The notes beneath the pieces are model-generated. The model was not told the DNA's origin. It saw nothing but the letters and a program-made list of their open reading frames with translations, and ran no database searches. A program made the position numbers and the translations under genes. A stretch of 64,000 nucleotides of DNA from Mucilaginibacter mali. Lineage in GTDB: Bacteria; Bacteroidota; Bacteroidia; Sphingobacteriales; Sphingobacteriaceae. The stretch spans positions 2,976,001 through 3,040,000 of the forward strand of contig NZ_CP054139.1 of the NCBI RefSeq assembly GCF_013283875.1, read 5' to 3'. This document shows, piece after piece, positions 1 through 8,750 of the stretch (within the stretch, counting starts at the first letter, position 1; every line of letters begins with the position of its first letter).

Positions 1-296
1 ACCGTTGGCATTACCGAAAGGCCGGCCATGGTCCACGAGTGGATATGGCTGAAGCCGCCGATGTTGTTCAGCGAGTATTCGTAGCCCGATTTCCAAACGC
101 CCTCCTGGTTATCGGGCGCAAGCTGCACCATCCCGAATGGCATTGTGGCGCCCGGGTTCAGCATCCAGCGCGATTCGGACGTGCCCAACAACGGGTCGGC
201 ATAATCTACCGGCTGCTTTTTTTGCTGAGCGCTGCCCATCAGCGTGGCACAAATGAGGCCGGGAACAAGTAAAGATCTTTTTATGAACGGTATCAT
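1..296 (-). CDS. GH92 family alpha-mannosidase, N-terminal part (cut by window edge)
   Basis: Reading the minus strand from an ATG at 296 gives an open frame of 98 codons that runs off the window. It opens with a signal peptide (basic start, hydrophobic core, ending GSAQ) and then shows the hallmarks of the GH92 N-terminal domain: YADPLLGT, a PGATMPFGMVQLAPD segment and GFSHIHSW. GH92 enzymes are calcium-dependent exo-alpha-mannosidases acting in the periplasm or at the cell surface. The start lies 10 bases after the stop of the mannose-6-phosphate isomerase gene, so the two are probably co-transcribed: one frees mannose, the other feeds it to glycolysis. The catalytic domain lies outside the window, so activity and linkage preference cannot be judged. 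Confidence 0.88.
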   Translation of the reverse strand, partial: MIPFIKRSLLVPGLICATLMGSAQQKKQPVDYADPLLGTSESRWMLNPGATMPFGMVQLAPDNQEGVWKSGYEYSLNNIGGFSHIHSWTMAGLSVMPT

Positions 297-306
297 CTCT
301 GGTTGG

Positions 307-2109
307 TTAGTTTAATGGTTTAATAAATGCCTTGATCACTTTGGCGCGCGAGGCACCGGTATTGGTCAGCGTAAATTCCTTCGCCCCGGCCGGTATTACA
401 AAGGTTTCGGCGTAGGCATAATCTACAGTGGTTCCGTCGGCGGTTTTCACTTTTACCGATTCGCCTTCCACCAGCATCATCACCTGGCAAGACCCATTGG
501 TAGGCAGGGTGATTTCGGTATCAAACTCTACGCGCTCCACATCGTAAAAATGCTCGGCATGGGTAGGTACGTGGATGATCTGCCAATCGCTACCCTGTTT
601 AATGCAGGTTTGTTTGGATATCAGTTCGTCAACCACCTTTTGGCCCTTGCGGTCAAATTTCAGGTTATTAAAGGCATGGTCGATATTGATGGCGCGCGGT
701 TCGCCGTTCAGGTCAAGACGCAGCCAATCGTACATTTTAAAGGTAAAGATGTAGGGCGTAGCGCTGATCTCCAATACCAGATTCCCCTTACCGGCGCTGT
801 GCACGGTACCGTTAGGGATCAGGAACAGATCGTGCTTATTGGCATCGAAGGATTGCACATATTTGGTGATCTCCACCTCCTCGCGCTTATCGCGGCTGTT
901 CTCTAATACTTTTTTAAATTCTACCGGGTCGATATCCTCCTGGAAACCTAAATAAACGTTAGCGCCCCCGGCGCGTTCCAGGATATAATAAGTTTCGTCC
1001 TGCGTAATGGTTTCGCCAAAATGCTCTTGTATATAAGGAACGGATGGGTGGCATTGGATAGACAGGTTACCGCCGTCGATAGTATCCAAAAAATCGAAGC
1101 GGATAGGGAATTCGTAACCAAACCGCTTTGATGAATCCCCTAAAACCGCGTCGTGTTCAGTAAACATCAGCATATCAAACGATACTTCCAGCAGGTTGCC
1201 ATCGCTTTCAAGCACCAGTCCGTTCTCAGGTACGATCAGTTCAAACGACCAGGCATAATTTACCTCGTCTTTATTAATACCCTCAATATTCTGGCGCATC
1301 CAGTGCCCCCCCCAGGCACCTGGCTCGAACCAGGGCCTTACACGGAACACCGAGGTACTTAGATGATGTAGGGCCGATTTCAAATCGACGGCAGTCATCC
1401 AGTTCAGGCTACCCTTCCATTGCGCATCGCCAATGATGGCCGCTTTATTAAGGATGTTCTTTTTATGTTCGTTCAGCAGTACCCAATCTACAAAGTAGAA
1501 GCGCTTGTACATCTCGGCCGGACTTTCAGATACATTATTGCCCAAATTGGTAATAACACCTGCACGCATACGCAATTGCAACTCGTTTTTTGGCAGATCG
1601 AGATAGATCAGTTGCGCATCATCGGTCATTAAAGCCGCGCCGACGCCAAGTATAATGGTGATATCGCTTCTTGTATCATCTATAGCGCCGCTATCAAAAT
1701 TATAGAAATCAGACAGTTGCAGCTGACATTTTGTTCCCCATACCGAGTTTTGCGTTCCTAAATAAGGGGATACTAATTCCTGTACAGCTTCCGGCGATTT
1801 TAAATGATCAGCAGTTTGGATCCAGTTAACGCTTAGGTTTTGTTTGTTAAACTCTTCGTCCAGGCAATGCTTCACATCATCCCAAAACACGCCAACATAC
1901 CCGTCAATCGCTACAAATTTCTGCCCTGCTATCCATTTAGCCAGCGATGGGTATCCGTTATGTATCTTCCCTGTTCCCACCGGGTGATAAGGAAAAACAT
2001 CGTACCCCTCGGGCCGCTCTGCCGGTGCCGTTGCGGGCATCAGTGGCTGCATTCCCGTTCTCCACCTGGTTTTAGCTTTATTGTTTGATATGTTTAAGTC
2101 TATTTCCAT
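307..2109 (-). CDS. Class I mannose-6-phosphate isomerase-like protein with N-terminal extension
   Basis: The 600-residue product carries a class I phosphomannose isomerase cupin core in its C-terminal part. The expected zinc ligands are visible as Q352 and H354 (IQCHPS), E372 (DETYYIL) and H437 (GTVHSAGKG). It would interconvert mannose-6-phosphate and fructose-6-phosphate in the cytoplasm; no signal peptide is seen. The first ~250 residues are not part of a normal ManA, which is about 300-400 residues long. They look alpha/beta and contain no P-loop that I can see. Long forms of this kind are known in Bacteroidota. The gene heads a minus-strand unit with the GH92 gene and is divergent from the GntR regulator. 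Sugar specificity is inferred from family and neighbours. Confidence 0.82.
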   Translation of the reverse strand: MEIDLNISNNKAKTRWRTGMQPLMPATAPAERPEGYDVFPYHPVGTGKIHNGYPSLAKWIAGQKFVAIDGYVGVFWDDVKHCLDEEFNKQNLSVNWIQTADHLKSPEAVQELVSPYLGTQNSVWGTKCQLQLSDFYNFDSGAIDDTRSDITIILGVGAALMTDDAQLIYLDLPKNELQLRMRAGVITNLGNNVSESPAEMYKRFYFVDWVLLNEHKKNILNKAAIIGDAQWKGSLNWMTAVDLKSALHHLSTSVFRVRPWFEPGAWGGHWMRQNIEGINKDEVNYAWSFELIVPENGLVLESDGNLLEVSFDMLMFTEHDAVLGDSSKRFGYEFPIRFDFLDTIDGGNLSIQCHPSVPYIQEHFGETITQDETYYILERAGGANVYLGFQEDIDPVEFKKVLENSRDKREEVEITKYVQSFDANKHDLFLIPNGTVHSAGKGNLVLEISATPYIFTFKMYDWLRLDLNGEPRAINIDHAFNNLKFDRKGQKVVDELISKQTCIKQGSDWQIIHVPTHAEHFYDVERVEFDTEITLPTNGSCQVMMLVEGESVKVKTADGTTVDYAYAETFVIPAGAKEFTLTNTGASRAKVIKAFIKPLN

Positions 2110-2123
2110 AGATAAAGTAAATT

Positions 2124-2133
2124 ATACATGTAT
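2124..2133. promoter_or_regulatory. Palindrome next to the isomerase start (possible GntR site)
   Basis: ATACATGTAT is a perfect 10-base palindrome lying 15 bases upstream of the isomerase start codon. Related AT-rich ATACAT/TGTAT sequences recur between 2124 and 2391 and upstream of the sulfatase. A second partial copy (ATATACATGCAT) is at about 2181. The position between divergent genes fits a regulator binding site, but the short, AT-rich motif could also arise by chance. Confidence 0.35.
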
Positions 2134-2302
2134 GGTTGCAAAGCGCCCGTTTGTTTTAGTCCGATTGTCTTCACCTTTATATATACATGCATAAATTTAT
2201 GCCCGGCAAATAAGCGTTACGCTTAAATTGTGATACAAGGTTATTCAAATTTCTACAATTGGATTGATGAAAGGGTAGCTATTTTTGAGTGATTAATATG
2301 TA

Positions 2303-2332
2303 CAAACATATAAACATGTATATAATTAACAA
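2303..2332 (-). promoter_or_regulatory. Bacteroidota-type promoter for the isomerase-GH92 unit
   Basis: On the minus strand TTG (2332-2330) is followed after 19 bases by TATGTTTG (2310-2303). This matches the Bacteroidota -33 TTG / -7 TAnnTTTG pattern with the right spacing. The 15-base segment ATGTACAAACATATA (2298-2312) that holds the -7 element recurs exactly, in inverse orientation, at 5071-5085 before the first SusC gene. Transcription would start near 2296 and give a leader of about 190 bases. Confidence 0.55.
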
Positions 2333-2381
2333 AATATTTTTTTAAATTTGTTTTTATATTGTATGCCGGTTAGCAACCACA

Positions 2382-2389
2382 TGTATACA
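2382..2389. promoter_or_regulatory. Candidate GntR/HutC operator upstream of the regulator gene
   Basis: TGTATACA is a perfect 8-base palindrome 60 bases before the GntR start, in a gene-free stretch (2110-2448) rich in TGTATA/TATACA half sites. HutC-type GntR proteins are known to favour operators with a GT-N-TA-N-AC core. Autoregulation is plausible. The single site is short, so confidence comes mainly from recurrence of the motif nearby and at 4817-4834. Confidence 0.35.
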
Positions 2390-2448
2390 AACCATAAAAT
2401 GCGACCGGGAGATAATGTAAAATCCTGTCGCAGCGAACCAAAACGTAA

Positions 2449-3180
2449 ATGAAATTCTCCATCAACCACAAAAGCCCGGTACCCCTGCACATACAAGCAG
2501 AGGAACTTGTACGTAATATTATTAAAGACCCGCAGTATGCCGATGGCAAGTTTTTGCCTAACGAGGTTGACCTGGCCAAGCAACTGGCCATATCGCGCAC
2601 CACGCTGCGCCAGGCGCTTAATAAACTGGTTTACGAGGGCCTGCTGATCCGCAAGAAAGGGATCGGCACCAAGGTAGCCGGGGCTTCAGTAAGTTCAAAA
2701 TCAAACAATTGGTTGAGCTTTTCGCAGGAGATGCAGGCAAGGGGCATCCCTATCCGCAACTTCGAACTGCACATTAGTTGGGTAACGCCCGATGAGCAGG
2801 TGGCTAACTTCTTCGAGATCAGCAATACTAAAAAGGTGCTTAAACTGGAGCGCCTGCGTGGCCGGTTAGAAGGTCCATTTGTATACTTTGTATCCTATTT
2901 CCACCCGCGTGTAGGCCTTACAGGCGACGAAGATTTTAAACGCCCGCTGTACGAGGTCTTGGAAAAGGATTACTCGGTGATTGCCAACCTTTCTAAGGAA
3001 GAGATCAGCGCCAAGGCGGCAGACAAACTGATAGCCGGCAAACTAGAGATAGAACCTAATGAACCGGTGTTGTTCCGCAAAAGGTTTGTGTACGACCAGG
3101 GCGACCGCCCCATCGAATTTAACCTGGGCTACTACCGGGCTGATAGCTTTGTTTACACCATAGAAAGCAGAAGGGAGTAG
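2449..3180 (+). CDS. GntR/HutC-family transcriptional regulator
   Basis: The 243-residue protein has an N-terminal winged helix (about residues 8-75) with the GntR signature FLPNEVDLAKQLAISRTTLRQAL followed in the wing by IRKKGIGTKV, and a C-terminal UTRA-type effector domain (about 90-238). HutC-subfamily members bind a sugar phosphate or other small ligand through UTRA and usually repress adjacent genes. The gene is divergent from the mannose isomerase unit and convergent with the sulfatase (40 bases between stops). Palindromes resembling HutC operators occur in both flanking promoter regions. A likely job is control of the mannose module, the sulfatase and perhaps the first SusC operon. 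The effector cannot be read from the sequence. No strong Shine-Dalgarno is visible before the ATG, which is usual in this phylum. Confidence 0.88.
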   Translation: MKFSINHKSPVPLHIQAEELVRNIIKDPQYADGKFLPNEVDLAKQLAISRTTLRQALNKLVYEGLLIRKKGIGTKVAGASVSSKSNNWLSFSQEMQARGIPIRNFELHISWVTPDEQVANFFEISNTKKVLKLERLRGRLEGPFVYFVSYFHPRVGLTGDEDFKRPLYEVLEKDYSVIANLSKEEISAKAADKLIAGKLEIEPNEPVLFRKRFVYDQGDRPIEFNLGYYRADSFVYTIESRRE

Positions 3181-3220
3181 CAATGCCACTCCCCCTGCAA
3201 CCAATTATTAAACCAAACAA

Positions 3221-4783
3221 TTACTTCTTCTTTAAAAAGGACTCTTCCTCGTCTTTGTATTTTACCTGCAAGGCTTTTAGATGCGCCTTCAACTCAACGA
3301 TAGTTGACTGATATTGCGCATCGTTATACACATTCTTCATTTCATACGGATCCTTTTGAAGATCGTATAGTTCCCAGGCATCCAACGGGTTATAAAAATG
3401 CATCAGCGCGTAGCGCCTGGTGCGGATGCCGTAGTGGGCGGTGAGGTTAAACGACAATTCGTAATAATGATAATAGATCTCATCTCGCCATTTTTTCACC
3501 AATGGTTGTTTGGTCAGCAATGGCTTCATCGATTCCCCCTGCATATCATCGGGTGGTTTAATGCCGGCCAAATCTAACATCGTCGGCGCCAGGTCGAGGT
3601 TTAATACAAACTGATTCAGCTTGTTACCGGGCTTTACCGTACCGGGATATCGGATCATCATGGGCGTGCGGAACGATTCCTCGTACATAAAGCGCTTATC
3701 GTACAGGCCATGCTCGCCGAGGTAAAAGCCCTGGTCGGATGTGTAGATCACGATGGTATTTTGGGCCAAGCCAGTCTTGTCAAGATATTTCAAAACGCGG
3801 CCTACATTATCATCCAACGACATGATGCAGCGCAGGTAATCCTCCAAATAGCGCTGGTATTGAAAGCGTGTTATTTCATCCTTAGTATGCAACTTTTTAA
3901 ATTTTTCGTATTCCTTTTGATAAGCGGCATCCCATATTTTACGCTCGGTCGGGTTCAGGCCGACCAGCTCCTTTTCGTATTCGCCAGGCGCCCATTCGTT
4001 TATCTTGGTAACCGGGCAGGTATCGCAGGGGATCTTGGTATCGTAGCGGATATCCAAATCGTTTTTCATGGTGATGCTTTGCCGCTGCAATGCAGGTTTA
4101 TTGGCATAATCATCATAAAAGCTATAAGGCAGCGGGAATTTCACATTGCTGAATTTATCCAAATACTTCAACGGCGGCATGGCGTTGCGGTGCGGGGCCT
4201 TGTGGTGCAACATCAGGAAGAAAGGTTTGCCCTTTTGCTCCCCTATCCAGTTGATAGCCATATCGGTGATGATATCGGTTACGTAACCTTTATACACGGT
4301 ATCCTTCCCGTTCTTAAAAAAATGCGGACTATAGTAATGCCCCTGGTCGGGCAGGATATTCCAGTAATCGAAACCTGTGGGCTGACTGAACAGGTGCCAC
4401 TTCCCTACTATGGCTGTGTTATAGCCATACTGCTTAAATATCTTGGGCAGGGTTTGCTGCGCGCCGTTAAAATAAGTACCATTATCCTTCATACCATTCA
4501 AATGGGAGTATTTACCGGTAAGGATAACCGCCCTACTGGGGCTACATACAGAATTGGTAACGTAGGCGCTCTGCATCAAAGCCCCCTCCTTAGCTATACG
4601 ATCGATATTTGGCGTTTTGATCAGCCTTGAACCATAAGCCCCCAAGGCCTGGTACGCATGATCATCGGCCATAATGAAAATAATATTGGGGCGAGTCTGC
4701 TTTTTAGGTAACCCTTGCTGTGCAAATCCGTTTAAACAGCATACACAGGTGGCAAAACACATCAAAAACGCACGTAAGTTCAT
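3221..4783 (-). CDS. Family S1 sulfatase (formylglycine-dependent)
   Basis: The product of 520 residues begins with a signal peptide (cleavage near FAQQG, about residue 21). It carries the S1 sulfatase active site: the metal-binding pair D40-D41 in IIFIMADDHA and the CSPSR motif at C80-R84, in which C80 must be converted to formylglycine by a maturation enzyme not present in this window. Further family motifs are GKWHL, a HHKAPH segment and SDQGFYLGEHG. It would remove sulfate esters from a glycan in the periplasm or at the surface. Overall layout resembles GlcNAc-6-sulfatase-like subfamilies (such as S1_11), but I am not sure of the subfamily. A perfect 18-base palindrome lies just upstream of the start. 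Confidence 0.86.
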   Translation of the reverse strand: MNLRAFLMCFATCVCCLNGFAQQGLPKKQTRPNIIFIMADDHAYQALGAYGSRLIKTPNIDRIAKEGALMQSAYVTNSVCSPSRAVILTGKYSHLNGMKDNGTYFNGAQQTLPKIFKQYGYNTAIVGKWHLFSQPTGFDYWNILPDQGHYYSPHFFKNGKDTVYKGYVTDIITDMAINWIGEQKGKPFFLMLHHKAPHRNAMPPLKYLDKFSNVKFPLPYSFYDDYANKPALQRQSITMKNDLDIRYDTKIPCDTCPVTKINEWAPGEYEKELVGLNPTERKIWDAAYQKEYEKFKKLHTKDEITRFQYQRYLEDYLRCIMSLDDNVGRVLKYLDKTGLAQNTIVIYTSDQGFYLGEHGLYDKRFMYEESFRTPMMIRYPGTVKPGNKLNQFVLNLDLAPTMLDLAGIKPPDDMQGESMKPLLTKQPLVKKWRDEIYYHYYELSFNLTAHYGIRTRRYALMHFYNPLDAWELYDLQKDPYEMKNVYNDAQYQSTIVELKAHLKALQVKYKDEEESFLKKK

Positions 4784-4816
4784 CGATAAAACACTTGGTT
4801 ATGCAAGTATAGTAAA

Positions 4817-4834
4817 ATAATGTATATACATTAT
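4817..4834. promoter_or_regulatory. Perfect 18-base palindrome, candidate GntR operator
   Basis: ATAATGTATATACATTAT reads identically on both strands. It sits 34 bases upstream of the sulfatase start codon and contains GTATATAC, which fits the HutC-subfamily GT-N-TA-N-AC core exactly. It is the best of several related sites around the gntR gene. Binding by the neighbouring GntR protein is inference. Confidence 0.55.
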
Positions 4835-5051
4835 AACATAAATTTTATTTAACCTTAATGTTCAGCACATATACGCTTTGTTATTTTGCAAAGTTTAAAA
4901 TATCAATCAGCTAAATAACAGTAAATTATGCATGCCTAATCTCAAAACTTTCCATTAATCATCTTGCCTGCTCATTTGTCGGTAATGTCTGCATCTTAAT
5001 ATACTTATTATATACATAGTTGCTGCTTGCCAAATTTATTTTCAAAAAAAC

Positions 5052-5080
5052 TTGGATTACTAAAATTATTTATATGTTTG
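5052..5080 (+). promoter_or_regulatory. Candidate promoter of the first SusC operon
   Basis: TTG (5052-5054) is followed after 18 bases by TATGTTTG (5073-5080), a Bacteroidota -33/-7 pair. The -7 element sits in the same 15-base sequence found, inverted, in the isomerase promoter at 2298-2312. It is followed by TACATTATAACATATA, again similar to the GntR-type half sites. Transcription would start near 5086 and give a leader of about 365 bases before SusC. Confidence 0.5.
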
Positions 5081-5085
5081 TACAT

Positions 5086-5451
5086 TATAACATATAAACC
5101 TCACGATCATCATATTATTAGCAGTGCCGGCGATAAGTGATTTAACCAAACGATGATCGTACCAATACATTAACTGATACAACAACAACCTCCCTGGAGC
5201 CAAACCTGATCAGGTGCCCCGGGATACTTGTTTTATTTCAGACACAAATGGTAATGCTGCCGGTCAGCCTGCCCTATATCTGCAAACGGAAAACTAAAAT
5301 TGAAACTAATGATAGACCATTACCCATTTATCGGCACCCAAAAAACCAACAGGATACGCCGTTGCGGCCGCGACCCCAACGATGTTTAACACCAACCCCA
5401 TTTAATCGCACATAAATTATAACCCATTAACATGATTTAGTTCTACTTATT
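5086..5451 (+). other. Long untranslated leader before SusC with inverted repeats
   Basis: No coding region is seen in this stretch. It contains a 9-base inverted repeat, ACGATCATC (5103-5111) with GATGATCGT (5152-5160), and a perfect 12-base palindrome ACCTGATCAGGT (5204-5215). The leader length depends on the promoter call at 5052-5080. Such structures could act in mRNA stability or post-transcriptional control of SusC, but no known riboswitch class is recognised. Confidence 0.4.
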
Positions 5452-8400
5452 ATGAAACCAGTTTCACAAGATCACTCCACAAAGGCATGGCAAACTACTT
5501 CCAAAGCCCCGCATTTGTGCCCGCCGGAATTTACAGGACGGCCCTATGCCCTGCCTTTAAACCGGTTTAAGCAATCACTAATACTGGCCATGAGTTTTGT
5601 GGTAGCCTTGCTGCTGTCGGCAAGTGTTTACGCGCAAAATTCGCGCAGCATCCGTGGCACCGTTACCGACGAGAAGGATGTAGCTATGCCCGGCGTTAGC
5701 GTAACTATAAAAGGCACCACCACCGGCACCATGACCGATGCCAGCGGCCGTTTCACCATCAACGCGGCTACCGGCCAAACACTGGTGATATCGATGGTGG
5801 GCTATACGCCTTTCCAGGTAGTTGTTAGCAACCAAACTATGGTTAATGCTAAACTATCGCCAACAGCTTCCTCATTAAACGAGGTGGTTGTGGTTGGTTA
5901 CGGACAGCAAACAAAAGCTTCGGTAACCAGCGCGATATCATCTGTAAGCAACGCCGATATTGTTACCACCAAAAACGAGAACATTATGAACTCGCTGGCT
6001 GGTAAAGTGCCTGGCTTGCGTGTTGTGCAAAACACCGGCGAACCCGGCGCTTTTGCCAACAACTTCGATATCCGTGGCTTCGGTTCGCCACTGATCGTTA
6101 TCGATGGTATCCCCCGCCCCGATATCGCCCGTGTTGACCCGAACGACGTGGAAAGTATCTCGGTATTAAAAGATGCATCGGCCGCGGTGTACGGGGTACG
6201 AGCCGCTAACGGTGTAATATTAATTACCACTAAAAAAGGTAAAATGGGCGCGCCTGAATTAACCTATACCGGTTTTTATGGCTTACAAAGCCCTATAAAC
6301 TTTGGGAAAGCCACAAACGCGCAAGATTACATGGTGCTTTTTAACGAGCAACAGGTACACAACAGGGGCGGCAACGGTATCAGAGGTAACCGTCAGTTTA
6401 CCGACGCGCAAATAGCCGAATATGTAAACGGCACCAAACAAAGCACCGATTGGGTAGACGCGGTTATGAGGCCAAACGTGCCCGAACAACAGCACAACCT
6501 GAGTGCCAGTGGTGGTACCGACAAAACAAGCTACTACATCAGTGGTGGGTATACCGGCCAGGATGGTATTTTAAGATCGGGCGACCTGACTTATAACAAG
6601 TACAATTTCCGATCTAACCTGAGCACCAAAATTGCCAACAACTTAAAGTTCGATCTGAACCTTTCGGGTACGATGGAGAGAACGGTGCGCCCTAATCCAA
6701 CCAACGGTACTTATTGGGTGATCCGCAGCGCCTGGTATACCCTGCCTACAGCCCCGCTGTATGCCAACAATACCCCGCCTTATTACTATGCTGTGCCTAA
6801 CCCGCCGTTGCAGGCCGTAGCGCAATCAGAAATAGATGCCAGCGGCTATTATAATGTAAACAATAAGTGGTTCCAGAGCGCGGCTAACCTTACATATGAT
6901 GTGCCTTTTGTTAAAGGTTTAAGCTTAAAAGGATTATACAGCTTTGATTTTGTGCTAAACGATAACAAGTACTATTACAAAGCCTACAACGAGTACGATT
7001 ACGACACCACTACCGGTGCCTACGTTGTAAAAAACACACAGGGCAGCCCAAGCACGCTGCGCCGGGAGATGTACGAGTACCCAACCTCGCTGGGCCAGTT
7101 TTGGTTAAGCTATTCGCGTAGTTTTAATAATACGCACAATGTTTCGGGATCGTTAATTTACGAAGAAAGCACCCGCAGCGGCGATAACTTTTTCGCCCAG
7201 CGCGAACTGACCTTACAGGTAGATCAGCTTTTCGCGGGTAACAGCACCAACCAGCAGGGCAACATGAGCCAAAGCCAAAGCAATGCCTTTACCTATAAAA
7301 CCGCTGCCTACATTGGTAACTTTACTTACGATTTCAAATCGCGCTATTTTGCCAAATTCGCGTTCAGGTACGATGGTTCATCGCGTTTTGCCGCCGAAAG
7401 ACAATGGGGCTTTTTCCCCGATGCGGAGGCCGGCTGGCGCCTTTCTGAAGAACCTTTCTTCAAAGCCATTAAGCCGTTATCATTCATCACCAACCTAAAA
7501 TTCCGTGGATCGTACGGTATCCTGGGTGATGACTCAGCATCCAGCTACCAATTTCTTACCGGTTATAACTATCCGTTCTCGGGCAATGCCATGCTACAGC
7601 CGGGCGGCTCGGTATTTGGCAGCACTTTTGTAAGTGCACTGCAAAGCAAAGGTATAGCTAACCCGGGCATAACCTGGTATAAAGCCAAAACATTTGACAT
7701 TGGTGCCGATTTTGAAGCATGGAGCGGCAAATTAGGTATCACCTTCGATTACTTCAGGCGCGATCGCAGCGGTTTGCTGGCCAACCAGTTAAACTCGCTG
7801 GCTGATGTGGTGGGTGCAAGCTTACCTCAGCAAAACTTAAATTCCGACCGTACCGAAGGTTTCGATTTTGATATCAGCACCCGTAACCACATCGGCGCGT
7901 TTGGATACAACCTTAAAGGCACCATGGGTTTTGCCCGCATCATGAACTTAACCTACGTTAGCGCGCAACTGGGTAACTCTTACCTTAACTGGTCTCAGCG
8001 CGATGGTAACAACTTCGGTACCGGCGCTAACCGTTATACCAATATCTATTTCGGTTTAAACCGTAACGGCCAGTTTGAAAACTACCAGGCTATTGAAAAC
8101 AGCCCGTTCTTTGTGCCACGTAATACCACTGTAGGCGATTACCGCTACACCGACTGGAATGGCGACGGACAGATCAACGCTGATGACTACCATCCGTTCG
8201 CTACCGTGGGCCTACCGGTAATGACTTTTGGTTTAAACGTAGGCTTATCATATAAAAACTTCGATCTGAACGCCTTATTCCAGGGCGCGGCTATGGTTAC
8301 CAGTTCGGCATTTGAACAGGCGCAGCAGCCGCTTTGGGCAGGTGGTAACGCCTTAACCAAGTTTTTAGACAGGTGGCACCCAACCGATCCGAACGCTGAC

Positions 8401-8739
8401 CCATACAGCCCGTCTACACAATGGACGCAAGGCTATTACTCTTATACCGGCACCTACGCGGTAACCAATAGCGAGTGGAATACTTTTAACGCGTCGTACG
8501 TGCGCCTAAAAAACATTGAAGTTGGTTATAGCCTGCCTAAAAAACTGTTAGGCCATATTGGTGTAAAGGGCATAAGAGTGTTCTTTAACGGGTATAACCT
8601 GTTAACATTTACCGGGCTGAAATATACCGATCCTGAGCACCCGGAGTTTACCTCACAGTTTACACGTAGCAGTAACCAGTACGATTACGCCTATCCGCTT
8701 ACAAAAACATACATTTTTGGTTTAACCGCGAAATTTTAA
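5452..8739 (+). CDS. SusC/RagA-family TonB-dependent outer-membrane transporter
   Basis: The 1095-residue protein has a long basic N-terminus, then a signal sequence (about residues 41-62, ending VYAQ). A carboxypeptidase-D-like regulatory domain follows (about 66-137), then the conserved NEVVVVGYG segment (143-151), a plug domain and a large beta-barrel ending in an aromatic residue (TAKF). SusC proteins import oligosaccharides through the outer membrane together with a SusD lid. The SusD gene follows 11 bases downstream and a DUF3823-like lipoprotein comes next, so the three form an operon. The ATG at 5452 is kept because a hydrophobic core follows; the internal M47 could also start a shorter signal. 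Substrate is not readable from sequence; alpha-mannosidases nearby suggest a mannose-containing glycan. Confidence 0.95.
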   Translation: MKPVSQDHSTKAWQTTSKAPHLCPPEFTGRPYALPLNRFKQSLILAMSFVVALLLSASVYAQNSRSIRGTVTDEKDVAMPGVSVTIKGTTTGTMTDASGRFTINAATGQTLVISMVGYTPFQVVVSNQTMVNAKLSPTASSLNEVVVVGYGQQTKASVTSAISSVSNADIVTTKNENIMNSLAGKVPGLRVVQNTGEPGAFANNFDIRGFGSPLIVIDGIPRPDIARVDPNDVESISVLKDASAAVYGVRAANGVILITTKKGKMGAPELTYTGFYGLQSPINFGKATNAQDYMVLFNEQQVHNRGGNGIRGNRQFTDAQIAEYVNGTKQSTDWVDAVMRPNVPEQQHNLSASGGTDKTSYYISGGYTGQDGILRSGDLTYNKYNFRSNLSTKIANNLKFDLNLSGTMERTVRPNPTNGTYWVIRSAWYTLPTAPLYANNTPPYYYAVPNPPLQAVAQSEIDASGYYNVNNKWFQSAANLTYDVPFVKGLSLKGLYSFDFVLNDNKYYYKAYNEYDYDTTTGAYVVKNTQGSPSTLRREMYEYPTSLGQFWLSYSRSFNNTHNVSGSLIYEESTRSGDNFFAQRELTLQVDQLFAGNSTNQQGNMSQSQSNAFTYKTAAYIGNFTYDFKSRYFAKFAFRYDGSSRFAAERQWGFFPDAEAGWRLSEEPFFKAIKPLSFITNLKFRGSYGILGDDSASSYQFLTGYNYPFSGNAMLQPGGSVFGSTFVSALQSKGIANPGITWYKAKTFDIGADFEAWSGKLGITFDYFRRDRSGLLANQLNSLADVVGASLPQQNLNSDRTEGFDFDISTRNHIGAFGYNLKGTMGFARIMNLTYVSAQLGNSYLNWSQRDGNNFGTGANRYTNIYFGLNRNGQFENYQAIENSPFFVPRNTTVGDYRYTDWNGDGQINADDYHPFATVGLPVMTFGLNVGLSYKNFDLNALFQGAAMVTSSAFEQAQQPLWAGGNALTKFLDRWHPTDPNADPYSPSTQWTQGYYSYTGTYAVTNSEWNTFNASYVRLKNIEVGYSLPKKLLGHIGVKGIRVFFNGYNLLTFTGLKYTDPEHPEFTSQFTRSSNQYDYAYPLTKTYIFGLTAKF

Positions 8740-8750
8740 AGATCAAGGAA

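Noticed and set aside
2326..2603. Open frames on the minus strand over the gntR promoter and 5' end
   Set aside because: They overlap the GntR helix-turn-helix coding region and the promoter; no protein features are visible.
3710..4630. 306-codon open frame on the plus strand
   Set aside because: It lies fully antisense to the sulfatase gene, whose motifs are unmistakable, and its translation shows no domain.
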